Under the pieces are notes generated by a model, which was not told the DNA's origin, did not search any database, and saw nothing but the letters and a program-made list of their open reading frames with translations. A DNA stretch of 64,000 nucleotides from positions 62,001 to 126,000 of the forward strand of contig CAISEP010000007.1 of assembly GCA_903884425.1 (NCBI GenBank), written 5' to 3'. Numbering within the stretch: the first letter of the stretch is position 1; each line of letters opens with the position of its first letter. Shown here piece by piece: positions 33,221-41,991 of the stretch. The DNA comes from an uncultured Caulobacterales bacterium (GTDB lineage Bacteria > Pseudomonadota > Alphaproteobacteria > Caulobacterales > Caulobacteraceae). Position numbers and translations under genes: made by a program.

Positions 33221-34377
33221 GCGCCGCCTCCGGAGCTGACGACGCGGACCAGGTCGCCGGACTGCAGGCTGTCCGGCGGACTGTCGATGACCCGCTCTCC
33301 GGCGGCAAGGCCCGAGGCCAGCTCGATCACCGGTCCCAGGTCCCGGGCGATCTTCACGTCCCGCAGGGTGACATGGCCGGTCCTGTCCACCACGCCGACC
33401 TGCGCCCCGCCGGCGCGGTAGATCAGCACCGTTGCGGGCAGGCGCAGGCCCCCCTTCAGGGCCGGCAGCTGCAGCTTCACATCCGCATAGGCCCCCGGCT
33501 TCAGGATGCCCTCCGGATTGGCCGCCTCCAGCTCCACCAGAAGCGCACCGGACTGCTCGCCGATGGCACCGGCGCCGGTGACATAGCGGGCCGGGAACGT
33601 CCGCCCCGGATATTCCGGAAGGGTCAGGCTGGCACTCAGCCCCGGCCGGATCGCGGCGGAGGCGGCCTGGGGCACCTGGACATAGACCCGGATCCTGGCG
33701 ACGTTGGCGATGGTGAACAGGGCCTGGGCACTGCCGCCGGCCCCGGCATTGACCAGGTCCCCCACGTCGATCGCGCGCGCTGTCACCACGCCGTCGAAGG
33801 GCGCGGTGATGCGGCTGAAGGCCTTCAGGGCCAGCAGGCGCTGCAGGTTGGCCTGCGCGGCGTGGGCGGCCGCGACCCTGGCCGCCAGATCGCCGGACTT
33901 CTCGTCGGCCTCCTGGTGCGACACGGCATCGGCCGCCAGCAGGTCCTTCCAGCGGCCGGCGGTGAGACGGGCCAGCTTCTCGTTCGCGTCCGCGCTTTCC
34001 AGATCGGCTCGCGCCCTGGCGATGTCCTGGTCCAGCTCCGGCGTGTCGATCAGGGCCAGGGTCTGGCCCGCGCGGACCGGGGCCCCGATATCCACCAGCC
34101 AGGACCGGACATAGCCGGACACGCGGGGATAGATCGGCGCCGAATTGAAGGCCTGCAGCTGTCCGGGCAGGCTCAGGCCGTCGTCGCCGCCGCCGGAGCG
34201 GGGGAGGGCCACCTTCACCACGGGGATGGCGCGCTGGTCCGACCAGGCGCTGGCCTGGCGGGCCTCCAGCAGGCGCGCGCCGATGCCCACGGCGGCAACC
34301 ACCAGGACAACGCCCACGGCAGCCGCCGCAGGGAGGCGGGACCGGGCGCGGGAACGCGAAGGGGGGTCAGACGGCAT
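33217..34377 (-). CDS. RND efflux periplasmic adaptor (membrane fusion protein)
   Basis: The 386-residue protein has an N-terminal membrane anchor (AAAAVGVVLVVAAVGIGARLL). It continues with the lipoyl/hairpin domain: VSGYVRSWLVDIGAPVRAGQTLALIDTPELDQDIARARADLESA and FSRITAPFDGVVTARAIDVGDLVNAG. The beta-barrel and membrane-proximal domains follow (GLSASLTLPEYPGRTFPARYV). It joins the inner-membrane pump to the outer-membrane factor. It overlaps the permease gene by 11 bp and the outer-membrane factor by 4 bp, so all three are one operon. Confidence 0.88.
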   Translation of the reverse strand: MPSDPPSRSRARSRLPAAAAVGVVLVVAAVGIGARLLEARQASAWSDQRAIPVVKVALPRSGGGDDGLSLPGQLQAFNSAPIYPRVSGYVRSWLVDIGAPVRAGQTLALIDTPELDQDIARARADLESADANEKLARLTAGRWKDLLAADAVSHQEADEKSGDLAARVAAAHAAQANLQRLLALKAFSRITAPFDGVVTARAIDVGDLVNAGAGGSAQALFTIANVARIRVYVQVPQAASAAIRPGLSASLTLPEYPGRTFPARYVTGAGAIGEQSGALLVELEAANPEGILKPGAYADVKLQLPALKGGLRLPATVLIYRAGGAQVGVVDRTGHVTLRDVKIARDLGPVIELASGLAAGERVIDSPPDSLQSGDLVRVVSSGGGA

Positions 34378-37300
34378 GTTCGTCTCCGGAGAGATCCAGG
34401 TCGGGAGGGATCGGGCGGGCGTGGCGATGGACGAGGCTGAACACGACCGGCACGAACAGCAGGGTCGCGATGGTGGCGAAGATCAGCCCGCCGATGACGG
34501 CGCGTCCCAGGGGGGCGTTCTGCTCGCCGCCTTCCCCCAGGCCCAGCGCCATGGGGGCCATGCCGATGATCATGGCAAGCGCCGTCATCAGCACCGGGCG
34601 GAAGCGGGTGAAGCCCGCCTCGATGGCCGCGGCGGTGGCGTCGCCCAGCACCTGCATCCGCTCGCGGGCGAAGCTGATCACCAGCACGCTGTTGGCGGTC
34701 GCCACCCCCATGCACATGATCGCCCCGGTCAGGGCCGGCACGGACACCGGGGTGTGGGTCACGAACAGCATCCAGACGATGCCGGCCAGCGCCGCGGGCA
34801 GGGCGGTGATGATGATGAACGGATCGGCCCAGGACTGGAAATTCACGACGATGAGGAAATAGATCAGCACGATGGCACCGGCGAGCCCGAGCAGCAGGCC
34901 CGCGAAGGCGGAATTCATCGTCTGCACCTGCCCGCGCAGGGTGATGTCGCCGCCCCTGGGACGGAAGGCCCGGTCCCGGTCGATCACCTGCTGCACATGG
35001 TCCGCCACGGCACCCAGGTCCTGGCCTTCGGTGGTGGCGAAGATGTCCTGCGCGGGCTGGATGGCGTAGTGGGTGACGACGGCGGCGGTATCGCCCCGCC
35101 GGAACCGGCCGAGCGCCCCCAGCATCTGCGCCGACCCAGGCCTCGTCCCGGTGATCGGCAGGCTCATCAGCTTGGACAGGCTGTCCACCCGGTACTGGGG
35201 CGTCTGCGCCACGATGGGGTAGGAGACGCCGTTCTTCGGATTGAGCCAGAAGGCCGGGGCCAGCTGGCCGCTGCCGGACAGGTTGACGGCCAGGGCGTTG
35301 GTGACATCCCGCTCCGTCAGGCCGAGCTGGCTGGCCCGGGCCCGGTCCACGTCGAAGGCAAGCTGGGGATAGTGGGCGGACTGCTGCTGCCGGACATCGG
35401 CAATCCCCGGAATGGTCTGCACATCGCGAAGGACCCGCCGGGCGAAGGCCTCGTTGGCGTCCTTGTCCGGCCCGGTGATGGAGACGTCGAGGGGGGCGGG
35501 GGAGCCGAAATTCAGGATCTGGCTGACAATGTCCGCGGGCAGGAAGGCGAAGCCGACGCCGGGAAACTGCGCGGGCAGGTCTTCCCGCAGGCGCTTCACA
35601 TATCCGGCGGTGGGATGGTGCCCCTCCTTCAGGGTGACCAGCAGGTCCCCGTCCTGCGGGCCGATGGTGCCGCTGTTGGCATAGGCCACATTGGTCTGGG
35701 AGACCGTCAGGCCGATGTTGTCGGTCATGGACACCAACTCGTCCCGGGGAATGTCGCCGCGGATGCGGGCCTCGATCCGGTCGAACAGGGCCGCGGTCTC
35801 CTCGATGCGGGTGCCGAGGGGGGCGCGCACGTGCAGGCTGATCTGCCCGCCGTCCACCGCCGGGAAGAAGGTGCGGCCGAGGAAGGGGATCAGCAGGAAC
35901 GAGGCCAGCACCACGGCCAGGAAGCCGGGAATGAACCGCCCCCGGGCGGCGACCGCACCCTCCAGCACCCGCCGGTATCCCCCCCGGAAGCGTTCGAACC
36001 GTGTCTCGAAGCCATGCTGGAACAGGACGAGGGGATTGCGGGAGCTTGGCTGACCGGCCTCGGCGTCGTGGGTGGCCGCCACCTCCACCGAGTGGGGACC
36101 GGCATGATCCCGCAGCAGGTAGTTGGCCAGGGCGGGCACCAGCGTCCGCGACAGGACGAAGGAGGCGACCATGGCGAAGATCACGGCCAGCGCCATGGGC
36201 GAGAACAGGAATCCGGCGATGCCGCCGAGGAAGAACATGGGCAGGAAGGCCGTGCAGATGCACAGGAGCGAGACGAACGCCGGGCCGACGATCTGGGCGG
36301 CACCGTCGAGGATCGCCTGGGTCACCGGCTTGCCCTGCTCCAGGTGCCAGTTGATGTTCTCGATGGTCACCGTGGCGTCGTCCACCAGAATGCCCACCGC
36401 AAGGGCGAGGCCGCCCAGGGTCATGACGTTGAGGGTCTGGCCGAAGACCGACAGCAGGGCGATGGAGGCCAGCACCGCCAGGGGGATCGAGATGGCGATG
36501 ATCACCGTGGAGCGCCAGCTGCCGAGGAACAGCAGGATCATCAGGCTGGTCAGCGCGGCGGCCAGGGCCCCTTCCCGGACCACGCCGGAGACGGCGGCCT
36601 TCACGAAGATCGACTGGTCGGACAGGGGCAGCACCTTCAGGGAGGGGGGCAGGGACTCCTGCAGCCTCGGCAGCAGCCGCTTCACGTCGTCGACAATGGC
36701 GATGGTCGAGGCGGACCCTGTCTTGAGGATGCCCATCAGCACCGCCCGGCGGCCATCCATGCGCACGACATTGGTCTGGGGGGGTGAGCCGTCATGCACG
36801 TGGGCCACGTCGCCGAGATAGACCACCCCGTGGTCGATGGCCTTCACCGGCAGCCGGTTCAGCTCGTCGATGGCCGTCGGGCTGTCGTTCAGATGCAGGC
36901 TGTATTCGATCCCCCCGATCTTGGTGACGCCGACGGGGATGATCTGGTTCTGGGCGGCGATGGCGTTCTGGATGTCCTGGGCCGACAGGCCCTTGGAGGC
37001 CATGGCGGTGGGGTCGAGGTCGATCTGGATCTGGCGGACCTTGCCGCCATAGGGGGACGGCGTCGCCGCGCCCTGGATGGTGGCGAGGGCAGGGCGGATG
37101 AAGTTCTGGCCGGCGTCGTAGATCTTCTGCTCACCGAGGTCGGGGCTGGACAGGGCCAGCTGCAGGATCGGCACGGTGGCGGCGTTGTAGTTCAGGATCA
37201 GCGGCGGCGTGATGCCCGGCGGCATCTGCTTCAGGACCGTCTGCGACACCGAGGTGACCTGGGCCGTGGCAGTGCGGATGTCGACGCTGGGGCGGAAGAA

Positions 37301-37585
37301 GATCTTCACCACGCCGACGCCGTTCAGCGACTGGCTCTCGATGTGCTCGATGTCGTTGACGTTGGAGGTGAGCTGGCGCTCGTAATAATAGACGACCCGG
37401 CCGGCCATCTCGTCCGGCGACAGGCCGTTATAGGTCCAGACCACGGCGATCACCGGAATCCTGATGTCCGGGAAGATGTCGGTGGGGGTCCGCAGGACGG
37501 AAATGCCGCCGCCGAGCAGGATCATCAGCACCAGCACGACAATCGTGTGCGGTTGCCGCAGCGCCATTTTCACGATCTGAAGCAT
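34367..37585 (-). CDS. RND efflux inner-membrane pump (AcrB superfamily)
   Basis: A 1072-residue permease of normal RND length, with about twelve spans and two large periplasmic loops. TM4 holds the proton-relay acids in GILVDDATVTIENI. The family-conserved FLGSWRSTVIIAISIPLAVLAS and FFPAVDGGQISLHVRAPLGTRIEET are present. In the TM10 region, GVATANSVLVISFARERM has Ala-Asn where AcrB has the relay Lys-Asn, as in a divergent branch of pumps. It is the first gene of the operon; upstream lie two 17-bp direct repeats and the two-component genes. The substrate is unknown; multidrug or aromatic efflux is plausible. Confidence 0.88.
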   Translation of the reverse strand: MLQIVKMALRQPHTIVVLVLMILLGGGISVLRTPTDIFPDIRIPVIAVVWTYNGLSPDEMAGRVVYYYERQLTSNVNDIEHIESQSLNGVGVVKIFFRPSVDIRTATAQVTSVSQTVLKQMPPGITPPLILNYNAATVPILQLALSSPDLGEQKIYDAGQNFIRPALATIQGAATPSPYGGKVRQIQIDLDPTAMASKGLSAQDIQNAIAAQNQIIPVGVTKIGGIEYSLHLNDSPTAIDELNRLPVKAIDHGVVYLGDVAHVHDGSPPQTNVVRMDGRRAVLMGILKTGSASTIAIVDDVKRLLPRLQESLPPSLKVLPLSDQSIFVKAAVSGVVREGALAAALTSLMILLFLGSWRSTVIIAISIPLAVLASIALLSVFGQTLNVMTLGGLALAVGILVDDATVTIENINWHLEQGKPVTQAILDGAAQIVGPAFVSLLCICTAFLPMFFLGGIAGFLFSPMALAVIFAMVASFVLSRTLVPALANYLLRDHAGPHSVEVAATHDAEAGQPSSRNPLVLFQHGFETRFERFRGGYRRVLEGAVAARGRFIPGFLAVVLASFLLIPFLGRTFFPAVDGGQISLHVRAPLGTRIEETAALFDRIEARIRGDIPRDELVSMTDNIGLTVSQTNVAYANSGTIGPQDGDLLVTLKEGHHPTAGYVKRLREDLPAQFPGVGFAFLPADIVSQILNFGSPAPLDVSITGPDKDANEAFARRVLRDVQTIPGIADVRQQQSAHYPQLAFDVDRARASQLGLTERDVTNALAVNLSGSGQLAPAFWLNPKNGVSYPIVAQTPQYRVDSLSKLMSLPITGTRPGSAQMLGALGRFRRGDTAAVVTHYAIQPAQDIFATTEGQDLGAVADHVQQVIDRDRAFRPRGGDITLRGQVQTMNSAFAGLLLGLAGAIVLIYFLIVVNFQSWADPFIIITALPAALAGIVWMLFVTHTPVSVPALTGAIMCMGVATANSVLVISFARERMQVLGDATAAAIEAGFTRFRPVLMTALAMIIGMAPMALGLGEGGEQNAPLGRAVIGGLIFATIATLLFVPVVFSLVHRHARPIPPDLDLSGDEHAV

Positions 37586-37650
37586 GGCCTCACTTTTCGC
37601 CGATTGTCCGGGTGCCCGCGACGAATGCCGAACGCCGCCCTGCTATGCCA

Positions 37651-37687
37651 GTGAAACTTGTTTTAGGTCGGTGAAACATTTTTTAGG
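37651..37687 (-). promoter_or_regulatory. Direct repeats upstream of the RND operon, putative response-regulator box
   Basis: On the minus strand CCTAAAAAATGTTTCAC and CCTAAAACAAGTTTCAC lie with starts 20 bp apart, ending about 65 bp before the pump ATG. Tandem sites spaced two helical turns apart are typical of OmpR/PhoB-type regulators, and such a gene is two positions upstream. CATAGC just downstream could be a -10 element. Confidence 0.5.
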
Positions 37688-39083
37688 GAGACGGCCAAGC
37701 CGCCGCGAGGCCAATTCTGACTTCAAGGCCCGGATGCGCGTCGTCCAGCTGAAGTGAAAATCCGTGCAGCCGGACAATTGCTCCAACTATACTCAGGCCG
37801 AGTCCGGAGCCTTCGGCCGCGGCATGATGCGCGCCGCGATGGAACCGCTTCAATACATGCTGGCGATCCTCGAGCCGGATTCCCGGGCCTTGATCCCGGA
37901 CATAGAGCTCCGGCCCGTCGGGCGGCGTGCGCAGGCCGATCTCCACCCGGCCGCCGGGGGGCGAGAACTTGATGGCGTTGTCGACCAGGTTGGCGAGCGC
38001 CTCGAACAGCAGGCGTCCGTCCGCCTCGGCCGTCACCGGCGCGCCGATCTGCGCCACCAGGGTCACGCCCGCCTCCTCGGCCAGGGGGGCATAGAGTTCC
38101 AGGGCCTGTTCGACCAGGCTGGACACCCCGACCGGCATGATGGCGGCGCAGCGGTCCTGGGCCTCGATCTCGGAAATCCGGAGCAGGGCCCGGAACCGCT
38201 CCAGAAGCCCGTCGAGCTGCTCGATCGCCTGGTCCAGCTCGTCCGCGGCGACGGCCGGCAGGTCGGGAACATGGCTCACCCGGTGCAGGGCGGCGCGGAC
38301 CCGCGTCAGGGGCGTGCGCAGGTCGTGGGCGGCGGCATCGGCGACCCCCTTGATGTCCAGCATCAGCTGCTCGACCTCCTCCAGGGCCCGGTTGATCGCC
38401 AGGGCGAACAGGTCGAGCTCGTCGCCGGACCCGGCCAGCGGCATGCGCGTCCGGAGATCGCCGCGGACCACCGCGCTGCTGGCGGCCTCCAGCTGGGCCA
38501 GCCGCCGCAGGGAGCGTCGGCTCAGCAGGACCCCGGCGGTGAAGCCGACGACGGCGATGGCGCCGCCGCTCCAGAGGAGCGAATTGAGCAGGACGCGCCG
38601 CAGTTCCACCAGCTGGGTCGTGTCCCGGCCCACCAGCAGGACCTCGCCCCAGGGCAGGACGCGGGCGATGACCCGGACGGACCGGCCGTCGTGATCCACC
38701 AGCTCGCGGGGGGTCTGGTCCCGGGGAGTTCCGGCCGGCAGCTCCGGTCCGTCGCCCTCGATCCGCTGGCCGTCCCGGCTGAACAGCCCGTAGCTGTTCA
38801 GGCGCAGGTGGTCATTGGCAATGCTGAGCCGGATCGCGGCGGGCAGGTCCTCCGGCCTCAGGGCGGCCAGGCGGCTGCTTTCCGCCCGGGTGATGCCGTC
38901 CACCCGGCGGATCAGGAAGTCGGCGGTCTGTCCGTAGACGGCGCCCAGCAGGACGATGATCGCGACGATGAAGGCGGTTCCGTAGATGAGCGTCAGCCGG
39001 AAGGGCGTCGACCGCCAGGCCCTGAGCCCGTCAGTGGTCAGGTGGCTCGCCAGGCGGTCCAGCCGCGCCCTAGTCCCGCCCAT
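37683..39083 (-). CDS. Sensor histidine kinase
   Basis: The 466-residue kinase has TM1 (about 30-52, FIVAIIVLLGAVYG), a periplasmic sensor of about 110 residues, TM2 (about 166-187, SGGAIAVVGFTAGVLL) and HAMP. The phosphoacceptor is His253 in AAHDLRTPLTRVRAALH, followed by the N box ANLVDNAIKFSPPGG and G boxes (DQGPGI, GSGLGLSI). The small periplasmic domain and neighbours resemble kinases controlling RND pumps (CzcS/PfeS-like class). It overlaps the upstream response-regulator gene by 14 bp and precedes the efflux operon, so regulation of the pump is inferred. Signal unknown. Confidence 0.88.
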   Translation of the reverse strand: MGGTRARLDRLASHLTTDGLRAWRSTPFRLTLIYGTAFIVAIIVLLGAVYGQTADFLIRRVDGITRAESSRLAALRPEDLPAAIRLSIANDHLRLNSYGLFSRDGQRIEGDGPELPAGTPRDQTPRELVDHDGRSVRVIARVLPWGEVLLVGRDTTQLVELRRVLLNSLLWSGGAIAVVGFTAGVLLSRRSLRRLAQLEAASSAVVRGDLRTRMPLAGSGDELDLFALAINRALEEVEQLMLDIKGVADAAAHDLRTPLTRVRAALHRVSHVPDLPAVAADELDQAIEQLDGLLERFRALLRISEIEAQDRCAAIMPVGVSSLVEQALELYAPLAEEAGVTLVAQIGAPVTAEADGRLLFEALANLVDNAIKFSPPGGRVEIGLRTPPDGPELYVRDQGPGIRLEDRQHVLKRFHRGAHHAAAEGSGLGLSIVGAIVRLHGFSLQLDDAHPGLEVRIGLAAAWPSP

Positions 39084-39750
39084 CGATCCGATAGCCCTTT
39101 CCGCGAAGGGTCTCGATCAGGGGCCGCTCCCCGGGCAGTTCGAGCTTCTTCCTCAGGGCACTGATGTAGACATTGATCAGGTTGTCGCCCGGATCGAAGA
39201 AATAGCCCCAGACGTGCTCGAAGATCATCCGTCGGCTGAGCACCTGGCCCGCATTGCGCGCCAGGAATTCCAGGAGCTTGAACTCCGTCTCGCGCAGCTT
39301 CTCGACCCGGTCCCCCCGTCGCGCCGTCCGGCCGATGAGGTCGATGACCAGGTCGCCGACCCGCAGTTCGGTCTGGTTGGGGGGAGCGACGGCCTGACGG
39401 CGATGCAGCACCTCGATCCGTGCCAGCATCTCGTCGGGGGAGAAGGGCTTGATCAGATAGTCGTCCCCGCCGGCGCGAAGTCCGTTGATCCGTTCGTCCA
39501 CGTCCGACAGGGCGCTGATCATCAGCACCGGTGTCGAGACGCTGCGCTCGCGCAGGGTGCGCACCAGGCTGAGGCCGTCCAGCTCCGGCAACATGCGGTC
39601 GAGGGTGATGACGTCGAAGGGCTCTGACAGGGCGAGGGCCAGGCCGTCCCGGCCGGTCGTCGCGACGGTCACCTCATGGCCGTGGACGGTCAGTTCGTCG
39701 GCAATGACCGAAGCCGTGGCCCGGTCGTCTTCGATGGTGAGAACGCGCAT
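39070..39750 (-). CDS. OmpR-family response regulator
   Basis: A 226-residue regulator: receiver domain with acidic pocket (IEDD), phosphoacceptor Asp51 in ITLDRMLPELDG, switch Ser in LMISALS and Lys in YLIKPF. A winged-helix domain follows (LRETEFKLLEFLARNAGQVLSRRMIFEHVW, NLINVYISALRKKLE, RGKGYRI). The ATG at 39750 starts at receiver homology. The frame remains open upstream but that part is repeat-rich and non-conserved. It is cotranscribed with the kinase and probably binds the direct repeats before the RND operon. GTGAAAG-type motifs near 39823 hint at autoregulation. Confidence 0.88.
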   Translation of the reverse strand: MRVLTIEDDRATASVIADELTVHGHEVTVATTGRDGLALALSEPFDVITLDRMLPELDGLSLVRTLRERSVSTPVLMISALSDVDERINGLRAGGDDYLIKPFSPDEMLARIEVLHRRQAVAPPNQTELRVGDLVIDLIGRTARRGDRVEKLRETEFKLLEFLARNAGQVLSRRMIFEHVWGYFFDPGDNLINVYISALRKKLELPGERPLIETLRGKGYRIDGRD

Positions 39751-39866
39751 CCTCTGGGGGGGCTCTTCCACTGGCGGCCGGAGCGGTCGGACCACCATTT
39801 CAGACTCAGAGGCCACTGAAAAGTGAAAGAAACTAGAGCCTACGGAGGTCGGGCACCTTGCGGAGT

Positions 39867-39916
39867 GCGTCGGGGCCGAAAAGGCGTCGGGGCAAGAAAG
39901 CGTCGGGGCAAAAAAA
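39867..39916. repeat. Three tandem copies of a 16-17 bp unit
   Basis: GCGTCGGGGCCGAAAAG (39867), GCGTCGGGGCAAGAAA (39884) and GCGTCGGGGCAAAAAAA (39900) are head-to-tail. The last copy supplies the A-run (T-run on the minus strand) of the porin terminator. It may have arisen by slippage. Confidence 0.7.
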
Positions 39917-39942
39917 ATGGGAGGCCGCGTGACGGCCTCCCA
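39910..39942 (-). terminator. Intrinsic terminator of the porin gene
   Basis: On the minus strand GGGAGGCCG-TCACG-CGGCCTCCC forms a 9-10 bp GC stem with a 5-base loop, followed by AT and a run of T (39917 down to 39910). It lies 60 bp after the porin stop codon. It is the clearest rho-independent terminator in the window. Confidence 0.85.
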
Positions 39943-40001
39943 CATTCGGTTCCCGGCGTGAAGGCGAGAGGGGTCTCACCTTCACCCGGAGGCCGGAGGG
40001 A

Positions 40002-41732
40002 TCAGAAGGGATAGTAGCGGATGCTGGTGAACACCATGTTGTCCGACGTCTTGGCGCCCAGGGCCGGATTGGCCGCGGAACCGTTGTTGCCGGAGAACTT
40101 GCCAAGCGTGGCGTTGGAGAACTGCATGCCCCACTGGACGCGGCCGAAGCTGCCCACATAGGGCTTGTGCCAGAAGCCGAGGGTCAGTTCGCTGACATAC
40201 TTGTTGTCGCCGGCGCAGGTGGAGTTCTCGACCGAGCAGCCGGTGTTGTTGGCGAACTCGTTGCCGTAGCCCGCCACCAGGGCCGTACCGGCCGTGTTGA
40301 GGTACTGCTGGCGATGGGTGATCTGCTCGGAGCCGCCGAAGGCGTAGATGTCGAGCATCGGCGAGGCGTGGAAGGTGCCGCCGACCAGATAGGCCAGGCT
40401 GCTGAGCGGCTTCAGGTTGCCGTTCACGTCCGTGGTCACGTCGGCGAGACCCGAGGTGCCGTACCGGCCCATGCCGCGACCGCTGAGGATCGAAGCCTGC
40501 ACGTCCAGCATGTGCGGAACGGCCTGGAAGGTCGCGCCGCCGCCGAAGCCGACGCCGTACACGTTCTGGTTCGAGGCCGCATTGGTGGCCGACAGGACCG
40601 CGCTGGTCGAACCCGGGGTGTTGTTGGTCGGGTTCAGGTACTGGCGGGAGTAGAAGTCGCGGCCGATGGCGAAGGCTTCCACGTGCAGGGCACGATCGGC
40701 GATCTTGGTCTCATAGGCGCCCTTCACGATCACGTCGGGGATGTTGCTCAGCGGATAGGCGTTGGCGCTGTTCAGGTTCTGGTTCGAACCGGAGGACGAG
40801 GTCACGACCACGTTCGACGCCACCTTGCCGCCGGGGGACAGGGTCGCGGGGTTTTCCACCGAGACGGCCAGCCACAGGGACTTGTCGAACAGCTCCTCGG
40901 TGAGGCGGATCTGGGGCTGGCGGGCCCAGACGAAGCCCACGAGGTACTGCGGATCGATCTGCGGCGGCGCCACTTCGTTCCGCGGCGTGATGCCCTTGGA
41001 GTTCAGGGTCGCCAGCGACCAGTTCTGACCGGCCAGCAGGTGCAGGCCGAGATTGTCGAAGTCCACATTGGCGTACAGCACGCGGAAGCGCGGGGTGAAC
41101 GAGTTGGACTGGTTGAAGTTGGCGGTCTGGGCGGCACCCAGGAAGTCCACTTCGCCATAGCCCTGGATGTGGGTGGTCGGGGAGGCATCGCCTTCCGCCA
41201 GCAGGGTGAAGCGCGACTGCTGGGCCGAGAAGCGGCTTTCCGAGACGTGGTTCAGCGGCGCGCTGCCGAACGGCAGCTTGGTGAAGGCCGTGGCAATGGT
41301 CGAGTCGGTGGACTTGGAGCGGTAGTCCGCTTCCGCCGCCACGAAGCCGCCGAGGGTGATCTTCACGCCCTTGTAGTAGATCTTGTCGGTCTTGGGCTGG
41401 GCAGCGGCCACGGCGGCCTTGGTGATCTCGGCCGGCATGGTGTTGATGGTCTGCGACTGGGCGACCACGGAATTGGCCAGGCTGTCCTGAGCCTGCTCCA
41501 GCTGGGCGGCCACCTCGGCCGACTTGGCCTGGGAGGCGGAGACCTCGTCCAGCTTGGCCTTCAGCACGGCGATCTCGGCCTTCAGGGCTTCCACGTCGGC
41601 GGCGGTGGCGGCAGGCGCAGCGGCCTTCTTCGCCACGTGCTTGGTGGTCGCCGCGTCCGCGGAAGCGCCGGCACCCATGGCGAGCAGCGCGCCCACGGCA
41701 ACACTGGCCCAGATCCTCGAATTGAACTTCAT
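40002..41732 (-). CDS. DcaP-like outer-membrane porin
   Basis: The 576-residue protein has a signal peptide (WASVAVGALLAMGAGASADA) and a coiled-coil N-terminal segment of about 50 residues (ADVEALKAEIAVLKAKLDEVSASQAK). A beta-barrel domain starts near KGVKITLGGFVAAEADYRS and ends in the terminal aromatic SIRYYPF. This layout matches the trimeric DcaP porins, which pass dicarboxylates and similar small anionic solutes. The ATG at 41732 is the only start before the signal peptide. It is monocistronic with its own terminator, divergent from a TonB receptor. Substrate not known. Confidence 0.8.
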   Translation of the reverse strand: MKFNSRIWASVAVGALLAMGAGASADAATTKHVAKKAAAPAATAADVEALKAEIAVLKAKLDEVSASQAKSAEVAAQLEQAQDSLANSVVAQSQTINTMPAEITKAAVAAAQPKTDKIYYKGVKITLGGFVAAEADYRSKSTDSTIATAFTKLPFGSAPLNHVSESRFSAQQSRFTLLAEGDASPTTHIQGYGEVDFLGAAQTANFNQSNSFTPRFRVLYANVDFDNLGLHLLAGQNWSLATLNSKGITPRNEVAPPQIDPQYLVGFVWARQPQIRLTEELFDKSLWLAVSVENPATLSPGGKVASNVVVTSSSGSNQNLNSANAYPLSNIPDVIVKGAYETKIADRALHVEAFAIGRDFYSRQYLNPTNNTPGSTSAVLSATNAASNQNVYGVGFGGGATFQAVPHMLDVQASILSGRGMGRYGTSGLADVTTDVNGNLKPLSSLAYLVGGTFHASPMLDIYAFGGSEQITHRQQYLNTAGTALVAGYGNEFANNTGCSVENSTCAGDNKYVSELTLGFWHKPYVGSFGRVQWGMQFSNATLGKFSGNNGSAANPALGAKTSDNMVFTSIRYYPF

Positions 41733-41991
41733 GTCAGTCGTACCCCTCAATAGCTTTGCAGCTGGCTCGTTAGAGCAACTTTGAACGGCGATACTCCCGG
41801 CTCGCGACACTTTGTGACGAGTTTTGTGACGGTTTTGTTGTGTGCCGTCTAGCGGTCGGGGCTGTGACATTTTCGCCGCTCCGTGTCAGGGGCCGCGAGT
41901 ACCACACGTTCCCGCCAGACAGGCACCCGCGCCGCCACTGGACTCGTTATGAAGTTCCAGTGCATATCGATGCGGAACTTCAGGAGGGGTC
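41733..41991. promoter_or_regulatory. Divergent promoter region of porin and TonB receptor
   Basis: This 259-bp region contains TTTGTGACG twice (41811-41819 and 41823-41831, 12 bp apart), followed by TTTTGTTGTG. GTGACATTTTC follows further right. The repeats suggest a regulator site but match nothing I can name. AGGAGGGGTC precedes the receptor ATG. Confidence 0.4.

Noticed and set aside
39867-39916. CRISPR-like repeat
   Set aside because: The units are directly adjacent with no spacers, only three copies, and no cas genes are present. It is a simple tandem repeat.
39751-39945. N-terminal extension of the response regulator
   Set aside because: The extension lies over the tandem repeats and has no homology. 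The receiver fold starts at the ATG at 39750.
40167-41753. 528-residue frame opposite the DcaP-like porin
   Set aside because: Val/Gly/His/Arg repeats without domain or signal. The porin strand has a signal peptide, barrel end and terminator.
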